Positions 1-11,486 of a DNA stretch of 64,000 nt are shown one piece after another. The notes beneath the pieces were generated by a model that was not told the DNA's origin, did no database searches, and was given only the letters and a program-made list of their open reading frames with translations. Within the stretch, counting starts at the first letter, position 1; every line of letters starts with the position of its first letter. The position numbers and the translations under genes were made by a program. This DNA is from Neurospora intermedia (lineage: Eukaryota > Ascomycota > Sordariomycetes > Sordariales > Sordariaceae): NCBI GenBank assembly GCA_037102815.1, contig BTPP01000001.1, forward strand, positions 5,357,001 through 5,421,000, written 5' to 3'.

Positions 1-714
1 GCTCCAGATGGCAGATATATGAGAATCGGTATGGAAGGAGAGGATGTCGATCTTGACCCTCCATCATCTTCCCAGAAGCGGCGGCTTTGGAGGGCTAAAT
101 AGATTAAGCAGTCCCATCCACACGTTTGACTGGACCAGAGAGACGCAACGCTCTTACGGGACGGCGGCACAGGGACATACACTCACCCATGTTTACACGC
201 ACTCACTCACACACTTCGCTTGGGGAGTACGTACTCGAAAAGTATGGTAGAGACCATGGAGGGTATGGTAGCGCTACGCGGTACTACGCTACTCTACTAT
301 CCCTGACGTTCAAGGCATCCTGGATGACCGTGGATGCCCCTGGTGAGGACACTTGAGAGGAAACACTGCATGTTTAGTGGTTCGGTGGGCAGCCGCCGGT
401 GCTCCCGTCGAAAAAGAAGAGCGTGGTCTGGTCTAGAGGACGAAAGACAAGAGACCGTCAAGAGAATGGAGACCGCAAGGCCCAAGTCCGTCCCCTGTCC
501 CCGTGTCCCCCAGAATTGGAAGGTTAGAGGTTGATTGGATGAACCCACACGAGTCCCTGGCTGTCAGATCCCCGTCTGATCCACTGCAAGCGCCGGAACC
601 GTGCGCTAGTAGGGGCTCGCTGTGTTAGCGTACCACTTTATTTTGTGGTCCCTTGTCTGTCCTCCCGTCCCTCGTCATCATCCATCTTCTCCTCACAAGT
701 TCCATGCGCACAAG
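1..714. other. Flank without recognisable gene
   Basis: This GC-balanced stretch lies left of the first transposon island. All reading frames are short, overlap one another and show no recognisable domain. I see no tRNA or other structured RNA. It ends at the first copy of the 9-bp sequence GTACACGAG (715-723) that flanks the island. Confidence 0.5.
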
Positions 715-723
715 GTACACGAG

Positions 724-806
724 CGAAATCGGTAGCTGGCTAGACCCAAACTGGTCCCTGGCTAGTCCCCCCCACATACTTTTACTAAATAAGCCCAGCC
801 AGCCGC
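724..806 (+). repeat. Left terminal inverted repeat of the island 1 MULE
   Basis: It matches the reverse complement of 8208-8290 without gaps over the first 55 bases, with about six mismatches, sharing GGTAGCTGGCTAGACCCA and CCTGGCTAGTCCCCCCCACA. Similarity continues with small shifts to AAGCCCAGCC. Unlike the interior it keeps normal base composition, as expected for a duplication too short to trigger RIP. Confidence 0.8.
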
Positions 807-1913
807 CCACTACGTAATCGATGCCCGCACATTACTAGATCTACGTCTTTTACGTTGCTCTTTTTCACGTGAGGGTATTTAGAAGTCGTCAATCTACTCA
901 ATTATCTCAATTATCTACTATTAAAGCAATTAATACTATAATTGCTAGTGATACTACTATCCTCTTTACTAACTCTAATACTATACTTACTACCTAGAGT
1001 TAGAGTGTACGTACCTACCTTAATTTTAATACCCGCCGTATAAGTACTACCTAGAGTACGCCTTTATATTATATCCCTATAAATATATTAGAAGTATTAG
1101 AGGCGGTACTATAAGGGTTGGAGCTTATTTATATTACGTTACTAGTATAACCTATTCCTCCCCTTATTACTAGTTAGAAGGCGGCGGACCGTCCTAATAT
1201 TAAGGCAGCTATTTAATAAAAGCTAGCAATCTATAGCTAAACTAACTAGGGCCGGCAGGAGCTAGTATATAGCTGTATTGCTAGACTGGCGGCTATTGCC
1301 AAACTTAGGGATATAGCGATGGAGAGGGTACTAAAATTCGCTATAAGGGAGTTAAGGGGTAAAAAAGCGAGGGCGAAGGAGTTAGAGTCGCCTACAGCGG
1401 TACTAGGGGAGGGGGTACTAGCAGCGCTTCTAATATTAGTATTCTTTATAAAGTAATACTCTCTAAGAAGCTCTAACGGAATACTTCAAACTCTATTCTT
1501 ATAAGTACCCTATCTCCTACCGCTAATTCTTAAATTACCGCTTATTAAGTGCCCCCTCCTCCTCTACCTCTACCGCGGCGGCGAAGTATAAATACTAGCG
1601 CTCTCCCCCCTCTTTAAATATTTTACTATATTATTCGGCGGGGCAGTTTATTATAAGAAAATAGACGGCGGTTATTATACCAATTATAGTCGATAGGCGC
1701 TATAAATTTAGCAGGCTAGGCGGGCAATCCTTAATTACCTTTAAACTCGCGTAGTTCGAGAACTTCCGGATTTATAAGGTTATATTCCGATATTCTACGT
1801 ATATAATTAGTAAAGTCTAGGTTAGGGATAGCCGCTTAACGTCGGCGGCTAAATAAGGCAATAGGGTTTTAAATTATATAAGCGCATTATTTAGCCTCAA
1901 TTAACCTAGTACG

Positions 1914-2179
1914 TGTCACGGCATAGCAGGATGGGGCCTAGGGCACTGGCCACTGGGCAATGGAATGGTACTACACTTTATCGGATGGAATGAGGCTTAT
2001 GTTCTTATTGATAAGCCGTACGGATTGGGAAGGCGGCAACGCCCGGTAGAATCGACTTATATGTCTAGATTTACAACGCTAGCGTTTGCTTACTTCCCTT
2101 TCCTTCTTTATACTTAATATTACTTTGATTTGTGGCTTTTAGTCTTGCAGTCTATCTCTCGTAGGATTACGCTTTTATA
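1914..2179 (+). repeat. Left LTR of the chromovirus fossil
   Basis: This 266-bp terminal repeat begins TGTCACGG and is preceded by the target duplication GTACG. It aligns without gaps to the right LTR; the differences are nearly all transitions. Confidence 0.9.
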
Positions 2180-5043
2180 TAATATTAAGTGTCTTCCTAT
2201 CTTTGACCGGGGATGGTATTATAATATCCTACCAGCTTGGTATTGAGTAGTTGGTTCCTTTATCGATGTGACTAAAGTTAGTCAATTTATTGTAATTGCT
2301 TATTGAGAAGGATTACTAAGTCTTATGATAGTTATTGTACGAAATAAAGAGGTATTGATAGAGTGAGTATATTACCCCCCTTGTCTCCGCCTTGGACTAA
2401 GTCTGTAAAACGATGCCTAACGTCCGAGATATTTAATAACTATACGATTAGAATTAATATAGTAGCCCTCTGATTGAGAATTTAAGTCCTATTAAGGATT
2501 ACTATCGAATACCCCTTTCTTTAGACTTTGGAATGGACTTAGACGAGAGCCTTACCGAGGGATAGTCCTAGTTGCCGGATATTAATTACACCCTTTACTC
2601 TTAAGTTTAAATTTGACTGTAGGACAACCTATAGAGAAGACTTGGAGAGACTTCTCCTATTAAACCCCCCCTATATGTCCCCCCCTCTAAACGGGGATTG
2701 GTGGCTATTTTATTAATGTGGGGCTATACTAGCTACGATAAGGATATAAACGCGGTATTTAAGATGACCCTACGTGTAATCCAATTTAAAAGGTAAATGA
2801 AGGGTAAAGAGAAGGAGAGATCGGCCGTTCCTCCGCTCGATACGGATACGGCCAAGTGTATGCCAACGGCCAAAGTACTAGAGTCTACTTTTACTACCTT
2901 TAAGTTTATGTTTCTATAAAAATTCAATAACCTTCTTTTTGGAAAAAAATTAATAACGAACCCCGATTAGAACTTCCGTTTTTCCTATGCGAAGAAAGCC
3001 GGATACGAGGTGTTAAATATTAAAATTTATATATAGGTTAATAAAGAGTTTGGAGTGCCTACTAAGGACGAAGTTGAGAATACTATTGTAGGTACGCGTT
3101 CTGGCTGGGAACCCTCTATGGTAGCTATTCTGCCCGATTATATTAGTAATTACTTTAGAAGGATTTACCCTTACGTTAGATTCCTGCTGTACTATACGAT
3201 TTTAGAAGAAATTATCCGAGATATTTATCGATGAATTGAAGCCGTCGATGAAGTTTGGAAAGATCTTAACGATGGGGCCGATGTGTTTATCTTCGACCCT
3301 ATGTTAGGAGTTGCCACGGATTCCCCCGCGTTTGGAAAAGAAGGTCTCGATATTTTGGACGAAACCATTGGAGCAGACGAGTGCCGCGCGTGGAATGCTA
3401 TTGTAGTCGATTTCAAATCAATGCTAAAAGATAAGAAGGGCTATAATAATATATTGGTTATGGTCGATCGATTCTCGAAACTGTTGTGGTGCGTACCTTG
3501 TAAAGATATTGTTATAGGGAAGAAAGCGGTGTAATTATACTTTAAAGGACTATATAGGATATTGGGATTGCTTAAGGAAGTAATTAGCGATTGTAGATCG
3601 TAATTTGTGTCGGAGTTTATATAAGAACTAGCTAGGCTACTTAAGATTACGTAGAAGTTAAGTAGTATTGGATATTCTTAAACGGCCGGATAAGCGGAAA
3701 TTATAAATTAATATATTGATTAACGGTTGAGATTGTATATCTCCTATAATTAAGACGATTGGTCCGATCTCTTGCCTGCGGTCGATGTAATGTAATGTAC
3801 CCTACCGTATAAGAGCTTCAATGGGCTATCCCTGTATAAAGTAATATTCGGTTTTTAAAGAAATCTACTAATAATCGATTGGAGTTGAGAATTGGAAGGT
3901 ACGTTTAGGGAAAGATTATTAAGAGAAGAAGTCCGATAATTAGTAAGGAAGTTGGAGAAAATATAGGCGATAGTTAAGGAGGGAGTGTCTAGAGCGTAGG
4001 AGAGATAGATAAAGTAGGTTAATAGATATAGGAGATTCCCGGATTTTGGAGTAGGGGATAAAGTCTTTATTATTAAAAAAGTATAATTAATAGACAGACC
4101 TAGTGATAAATTCGATTTCCTATTAACCCGGATCCTGTACAAAATTATTGCTATGAAGGGGTATTTATACGAATTGGACGTACCGGCGATTTGGCGGGGA
4201 TTTAAAGTGTTCTATGTAGATCGTTTGAGAAAAGATTTAAATAATCTATTCCTAGGATAGGCCAATGAAAACCCGGGTGGCGAGATTATTAATAATTCGG
4301 AAGAAGAATGGGAAGTAGAAGATATTATTATTTGTAAATTGGTGGGCGATAAATTAAAGTATTAGGTCTATTGGAAGGGATAGGACCCGGACTCGGAATG
4401 GTATAATGTAGGAGGATTTAAGAATGTAGTAATGAAGTTTAAAGAGTACTACGAGTAAAATTTAGAAAAGCCGGGACTATTAAAGAGATTGTAAATTTGG
4501 TTGAGGGCGATGGAGAATGAGGCGATGGCGAAGGATTACAAAGATGACGATAAGCTAGTAGAAGAAACGATAAAAGGAAAGATGAGGAGGAGTAAAAGGA
4601 GGGTGTAGCTTAACGACCGACGATTTATTAAGCGAATTTCTACGCTATACTACTATAGGCTGTGACTTTGGTTGTATGGTGTAGCGGTATGGAGTAATAG
4701 CTTATATCGATTAACGAGAGTATGCTAAGGTCCGATAATATTTATCTACTATTGGGGAAAGTGGTTTGTTCGAGCCTAATTGGGGGGAATTTTTTCTTTT
4801 TTTGCTTGTACGTAGCGAGGTCGCGATATTTCAAATTGAACTTTATTCGTAGATTTTGCTTGGTATGGGTTTGGCTTTTATCCCGTGAGAAAGGAAATTT
4901 TATTGCAATACGAATAGATTGGAATAACCGTTGCAATGGGGATTACGCTATGTATTCTTCGATATGATTGATAATTGTCTTTTATTCTAATGTTTCTTTT
5001 TCTTTTAGTTTTGGGGCTGAGCCTTCTTGAAGGGGGGGGGTAA

Positions 5044-5309
5044 TATTACGGTATAGTAGGATGGGGCCTAGGGTACTAGCTATTGGGTAATGGAATGGTA
5101 CTATACTTCATTGGATGGAATGAGGCTTATATTCTTATCGATAAGCCGTACGGATTGGGAAGGCGGCAACGCCCGGTAGAATCGACTTATATATCCAGAT
5201 TCACAATGCCAGCGTTTGTTTACTTCCCTTTCCTTCTTTACACTTAATATTACTTTGATTTGTGGTTTCTAGTCTTGCAGTCTATTTCTTGTAGGATTAC
5301 GCTTTTATA
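5044..5309 (+). repeat. Right LTR of the chromovirus fossil
   Basis: This 266-bp copy of the left LTR is preceded by a run of G and followed by GTACG. The equal lengths and the matching duplication fix both element ends to the base. Confidence 0.9.
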
Positions 5310-6832
5310 GTACGCCTATTTGACCTTAATTACTAGTATATATCTATATCCTCTATTACTAGTACTAATAGGGGATCTATTTATAATAACCTTAATATAA
5401 AGTACTTGTAGGGTAAGCTATACTAAATTGTAAATACCTTTTTACAATTAGTATTTAGGTCTTAGGTCGGGTCTTTAAATTAATTGTTATATACGTAGTA
5501 GTACTAGTACTATAGAAGTTTAAGGGTATACAACGCTACCTACAAGTAAAAAAAAGGAGGTTAATTAATTAGACCTCTATATAAGGGTAAGAGTATAAAA
5601 GAGACTAGCTCTATATATAAATATAATAATAAAAAGAGTATAATTAACGTACTTTCAATACTAAATTATTAAATATCCCTACTCTTTTATACTTATAAAA
5701 ATAAAATTACCTCGCTTCTATAAATTTCAATTTAAATTTCTCTTATTAAGAACGGTATAAAGCTTGTATATACTTATATAATTAATTAAGAGAAGAGAAT
5801 CGATTTTTAAATAAGCGTTTAATAGTTCTATATAAAAATTCAACTCTACTATTTGCCCGAATACTATAGTTTTTAAACTTCGATACTATATAGTTATTAT
5901 ATTCGTTAATCTATAGTAAGTAATATTTATAGAGGTAAGTTAGTAGAATTGTAACGAGAGGTTATTAATTAAATAAATAAAGATAGTAAGTGAAAAAAGT
6001 ATATAGTTTATAATAGAAATAATAGGAGTAATATAATATATTGACTTATAAGTTTATTTTTTAAATTCGTAATATAATAATTATTATATCTACTTAAAGT
6101 AATCTTTATTGTTAATATATATTACCTACTTCTACCTAATTTAAAATCCCTCGTATATATTTTAATAAAACCGATGAATAAAGTTAAAAATTAGTATATT
6201 ATAACGTCGTAGGGCGACGGCTTCAATTAGTAGTTTATTAACCGCTTTACGAATTCCTTATTTATTATTATATTATTAGGTAAGGCGGCTAGCGGTAGTA
6301 GTATTATTAGCCTCTTCCGGGTTTTTATTAGGGTTATCGTCGGTATATTCGTTAATATTAATATTATTACTATTATTATTAATTAGGGTAATATAAAATA
6401 AAGGATTGGGGCTATAGTTATTTAAGTCCTAGGTAATTAGTAGGGGATTTAATATATTAGCGGCCGGGATTGGCTTAATACTACCTAATTAAATCTACTT
6501 CTTTTTAATATAATAATTTATATTCTTTATAATATACTATACGTAGAGTTAGTAAGGTATATTTAAGTATATTGTAATAGCGGCCTTTTTGAATCCTCGG
6601 TCGAAGTCGGTAATAAGTACTACGGGATTAGGAATATTATAATCCTCTTAAAGCCTCTTTAAGCAATTGAACTACTACTAAAAATCCTCTTATCTCTCTC
6701 CACTCAAGAGATTGAAAGCAACGTTGAAATTGTAGCCCAATATATTAACGCTAATAATATTAAGGAGGGGAAGGTTGAAACGGTTTACTTATATAGAGAT
6801 ATAGTTAATTAATTATACTATAGTATACTATA

Positions 6833-6928
6833 GTAGGAAATCGACTTTTTTTTAAGAAATCGATTCTTTTAAAAAAAATCGATTTTTTAAAAAAAAGTCG
6901 ATTTTATAAAAAAAAGTCGGTTTCCTAC
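6833..6928. repeat. 19-bp-period self-complementary tandem repeat
   Basis: Five TCGA/TCGG cores start at 6841, 6860, 6879, 6898 and 6917, exactly 19 bases apart, separated by T-run/A-run spacers. Each unit and the array as a whole are nearly palindromic: GTAGGAAATCGAC at the left pairs with GTCGGTTTCCTAC at the right with one mismatch. It lies inside the MULE. It may be a hairpin-end remnant, a protein-binding array or a small satellite; the sequence does not decide. Confidence 0.8.
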
Positions 6929-8207
6929 ATAATAGTATATAAATTACTTACTTTATATATATTATCTACTAGTAATATATAGGGATTTTACTTTTATATT
7001 TAAATATATTAGTCGAATATTTAAAAGACCCGTAATACCCTCTACTAGTTAGGAAAGAGGGGGTTGTAATTAATAAAATACTTAATATTATAAAAGTTCT
7101 TATACTATTCCAAAAAGTCGATAAATATCTTCATCGAAGTATAAGGACTATACTTTATATAGCGAATACCCTTCTAAATATTCAAAACCTCTTAAGTAGT
7201 AATAGGGATTCGGAAACCATATAGCTCAATTACTAGACTATTACAATCTATAGTTTAAATAGTAGCGAGGTCTTCTTCTTTAATATCGAGAGTACCGCTC
7301 AAATAATAAGTAATTTAATAAGAATTTATTCTAGTAATACTAAATAGCCTTTTGATAGCGGTATTAATAGTATCCTTATAATAGTAGCGTACCTATTATT
7401 AATATATAATATTACCGGCGAAATTAATAATATTAATATAGTAATTATAACGGTTATTAATCTCTTTAACGAATTATTAATTACTTTACCTCTTCCTTAA
7501 TATAATTTTTATTTAGTATAGGCAATTAAATCTCTTTAATATAGTATTACGAACGCTTTACTTAATCGTTTTATAAATACGCCTGTATATATAATAGTAA
7601 TTAATATAAATAATTATACCCTTATCCCCCCTTTTTTTACTCTTTATATTACTTTAGGATACTACTATAAAGCTTTACTATATATAATAATCTTATAGTA
7701 CGTTAAAGGTAGCAATTATATTATTATAGCTAAAGGAAGTAAATAATAGCCTCGCTAACGGACCGGTACGTTCGCTAAAGGACGATAATAACCGTATTCT
7801 TAATCTTAATTCGCAACGGCGGATTAATAATAATTAAATTTTAGTAAGGGGGGTTATACTCCGGTTAAAAATAACTAGCCAAGACGGATTAAGGGTTATT
7901 TTAACGGACAAATCTATTAAATCACAATCAAATATAATCGTCTTCATCGACTATAGGAGGAAGTCTAACCTACTAAGCGAATACGCAACGTATAGTGGGC
8001 GGACGGCGGCGGTATATTAATAAATACTATAAAGTCGAAGATATTCGACTATACAATAATAAAGATAACGAATAATCGCTCAGAACAATTGTGTAACGAT
8101 AGAGTAAAGTCTCGCGATAACTTTATTCAATTGCGTATACGGCTAACGGTCGCTAATAGACTACGCGACGCCGGCGAGGGTTGGGCAGCGATGTATACGG
8201 TGTACTG

Positions 8208-8290
8208 GCTGGGCGGCTGGGCTTACTCAGCGGTATATGTGGGGGGGACTAGCCAGGGACTAGAATGGGTCTAGCCAGCTACCTTTTGCG
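8208..8290 (-). repeat. Right terminal inverted repeat of the island 1 MULE
   Basis: Read on the minus strand from 8290 it begins CGCAAAAGGTAGCTGG and runs parallel to the left repeat, which begins CGAAATCGGTAGCTGG. The next nine plus-strand bases, GTACACGAG, repeat the nine bases before the left end. Confidence 0.8.
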
Positions 8291-8299
8291 GTACACGAG

Positions 8300-11200
8300 G
8301 AGTCGAGTTGACAGTCAAGGTTCCCAGCCTTTCAGAGTTGTTGTCATGTAGTGTACTGCAATCGCTATACTTGTCAGGATGTTCAAAAAGATGTCGAATG
8401 ACACCGCCATCAATAACCGATACTGAAAATATTTGGAACAAGAATCGAGCGAGAGACGGCAAGATGGGAAACAGCATGTGAACGAATTGTCGAGTTGAGC
8501 AAGCACATTTTCATCCACCATCACCACCACCATCCACCACGTCTACCATCGTTTCGACCGCGCAGAATCTGGAACGTCTGAGCACCGAAGATCTTTCTCT
8601 ATTTATCGTTAGCACAGCATCCAGTGTTCCAACCATCGTATCCCGTCCACGGGCATCATGGCATCGACGGGTCCGGGGATCGGCATCGTGGCAGCATGGC
8701 AGCATGGCCGTCCGGTGATTGATCGGCCGATAAGTGCCGGTTGCCTTTTTAGCAACGAACAGTAGGTGGTGTATCCTGTTCAGTGTCAGTCTCGTCAAGC
8801 TAGGTAAGACAGAGAATAATCATCCAAGACGATACAACCATGAGGGATTATGAAGTGTAACTAAGAGGATCTACCACCAGCTTTATCTGATTCATATCAT
8901 GTCAAATGTGTGGGCAAAGAAGTCGGGGCCGCACCGATGGTTAGTAATTTACTTGATTCGACGTGTGTTTCTCTTGATCCTTCCTGCTCCTTCCTTCCTC
9001 TCTACCAACCTCAATCCCCTACCACACAAAACATGTCGCTATTCATCCGCAACAGCACACGGTCTACGGGTTCTCTCTTCTCTTCTCTTCCCTTCCGCTG
9101 CCCCCCCTCCCACGAGAAAAAAGAAAAAGAAAAGTCAGGATCAAGAAACATTGAATGTCTCAAAGCCGATCTCCCGTCTGCAGGTCTTCCCCCTCGTCAA
9201 TCCTTCCACAGCAGACACACCATGCCGATGTTCGAGGACCCCTGTTTACTGGTGTCATTGGACCACAGAGACCCATGTTTTGAGAATGTGGGCTAATACA
9301 CTAGTGTAGGATGGGCGGCTAACACATGTTGTAAGTTCTGCAAGACACTAGTCCAAGTGAGACGAATTAGTCCGACTTGCCTACCTAGTTTCGCTATCGA
9401 CGGCCTGTCGTCGTGTAAGCCCAATGGCCGACCGTCCGCGCTGATTGATGTAACGTCAGATGAGAAGTCGCAATACGGGCAAAAATAGATTTGCTTTCCT
9501 CGCTCCTTGCTTGCTTGGTTACTTGCTTCTCCCAACCTTGTCCTTTTTTTTCTTCTTTCCAGGAACGGTATGGTTCGTTATATGCGGAAATAGGCGAAGT
9601 GATAGTTGGGCAAATATTGGGATCTGGACCACCAGTCTCGAGCGAGTATGCGGTGATTTCCAATAGGGCAAATTAGGTAGGTTGCTCACAGGTGGGAGGT
9701 GGCATCGAAATCGAATACATATCGAGGAAGCAAGACGACGACCGACGAAAGAGGGGAAATTAGTCCAGCTTAAGTTGTTCATGTCTTCCATGAAGCTTGG
9801 AAGGAGACCTGTCATTGGACACAGATAGATCAGTGTCGCCATGACAAAACCAAGGTACGGATGCCGTGTTGCCCGTCGTTCGGCTGTGGTGGAAGGTTAC
9901 TTCGTTGCGATCTTACAAGTTCAGACACCAGAAAGTCGAGTCAATGCTTGCGAGAAGTATCCTGGAGATGTCTGGAAAAGTATGAGAACAGATGTTACCT
10001 TGTTGAAAGGAGAATAGTGTCCATATTGCATACCGAAGTCATATTCTTGCTAGGGTGAAAGTTGAAAGCGAGGAGGATTCCTGAGTGTTGTTAATTACTG
10101 TTGAAGAGTAACTCCGGCTGGAAGAAACACCGGCTCATCGACAGCCTAAACAAGTTAAACACCCACATCACCAAACCTCCCTTACATGTACACATCTTCA
10201 CCAGCCTAACAACGAATCTATCACAAGTGTTTTTACCTTTTGCCTTTTACCTTTTTATATTTATTTCTTTTTTTTTTTTTGGGTTTAGAACACCTTGGCA
10301 TCCATCTTCCCAAACAAAACTAAGCTAGTAGCATACTATGTAGGTACTTCCAAAGAAACAAAAAAGGTCATACTTACCATCACCACGAGGACAAATAGAT
10401 TGCTCACCCCTACCTTACCGACTCCAACTTGCCATGCATATGAAGATCTCGCCTATGGGAAATCGCAAAGCATGGTCGTCATCTTGATTTTCCCCATTAG
10501 AACTTCGGAAATAACGGTGCCACGACAGGACACACCTGCAATCATGGAGGGCGGCCGCGGTAGACGGCCGGCGTCTATTTTGTTCAATGGCCAACCAGAT
10601 GGGGTTTGCGCTGTACCGTCATTGGGTGGACGCGTGTTGTGGTACACTATAGCGAGAGTGTACAGGTAGGTAGATAGGTGCGTAGCGATGATAGATGGGA
10701 TGGAAGTTGAGGAACAAATGAAAATAGGTGGTTTCTTGGGAGATAGTTGGCTTCCATGGGTGGTGGGTTGAGCGGGCGGGAGTGACGAGATCTTGTTCCT
10801 ATGCAGTTGTCGTATCACGCGGGATGGCACTTTCTACTTTGTTTAATTGACCGATCACCGCTGCTTGGTCATGTAGATCTTCCAGCCTTGAAGGTATTAT
10901 ACAATAGTACAACGAGGTTATCTATCCTAACTTACCACTCGACTCGCTTCGCAACCACCTTCTTGTTGAAGCCTTCGCTGGCAACTGAACCAAAACCCAA
11001 CCCAATGAGGGAGCACTCTTCATGGACCACAACGAAGCTACCACATGGATCTGAAGGAAGCCCTTAGATTTGGCCAACCAGGCATGTCAGGCTTACTTCT
11101 CCGGCCTAGTAGTATTCCCGCAGGCGCTCACCGCACGGTGGCCCAGATCTTGGCCTTCCCGCAGGACCCTCCAAGACCTCCTTCATCTTGTCACATCCGA

Positions 11201-11486
11201 ATTCCGACTACCTTCCATGGCACTACCGCTCCAGTCATCCATTTCTTGCTACATGATGTACTTGCTTGACACTGATATGGTTGTTTCGAAACGAGACCAG
11301 CATGTGAGCGCAATCTCTTTGATCGATCCAAGAATAAAACTAAGGCGCAACGCCGAATTATCCGATCCAGGCGCCCACTGGTACATCGCAATCATGTTTA
11401 CCGCTTCAATATGCAGTTACTCAACGTCATCCCATCATTCTTCCTTCCGCCAATTCTTCTCGGGCGGATGGTGTTTTCGATCGGTC
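8300..11486. other. Gene-poor interval between island 1 and the CASP gene
   Basis: Base composition is normal, but all frames are short or overlap without a recognisable domain. Pyrimidine-rich stretches occur around 9050-9130 and 9540-9560, and T runs around 10240-10285. The part next to 11486 probably holds the 3' untranslated region of the minus-strand CASP gene. I see no supportable gene. Confidence 0.45.

Larger units (their letters stand above)
1914..5309 (+). mobile_element. Broken Ty3/gypsy chromovirus-type LTR retrotransposon (fossil)
   Basis: Two 266-bp direct LTRs (1914-2179 and 5044-5309) enclose 2.9 kb. The element is flanked by the 5-bp target duplication GTACG (1909-1913 and 5310-5314). 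A purine/G-rich tract just before the right LTR (about 5027-5040) fits a polypurine tract. The plus strand carries an integrase-core-like region (about 3280-3540) and a chromodomain-like region (about 4300-4455), the order expected near the end of pol in chromoviruses. It is shorter than a full-length member and broken many times. TpG greatly outnumbers CpA on the plus strand, so RIP seems to have acted mainly on one strand. It interrupts the MULE and is therefore younger. LTR identity is roughly nine-tenths. Confidence 0.85.
724..8290 (-). mobile_element. Mutator-like (MULE) DNA transposon relic, AT-rich island 1
   Basis: The block is delimited by inverted repeats of about 80 bp (724-806 and 8208-8290) and flanked by identical 9-mers GTACACGAG (715-723 and 8291-8299). 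Long terminal repeats with a 9-bp target duplication are the hallmark of MULEs such as Fusarium Hop. On the minus strand around 7420-7620 the translation reads like the Cys/His DNA-binding region of fungal MULE transposases: a basic KR-F-N-C stretch, then LRKR, then a basic N-N-R run where HNH would be expected. Several expected Cys and His codons read Tyr, as C-to-T mutation would give. Many stops make it non-functional. The interior nearly lacks CpA and TpG, as after RIP. Without the nested LTR element it would be about 4.2 kb. The class call rests mainly on ends and duplication; the domain match is by eye. Confidence 0.7.

Noticed and set aside
4534-4554. A stretch encoding DYKDDDK, almost the FLAG epitope
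   Set aside because: It is one Asp short of FLAG, lies in a decayed retrotransposon and has no vector sequence around it; chance is the simple explanation.
6833-6928. A regularly spaced repeat that might suggest a CRISPR array
   Set aside because: The genome is eukaryotic, the period is 19 bp and there are no unique spacers.
8899-9309. A 136-codon plus-strand open frame with a Lys-rich centre
   Set aside because: Overlapped by another long frame, low complexity from a purine-rich tract, and no domain.
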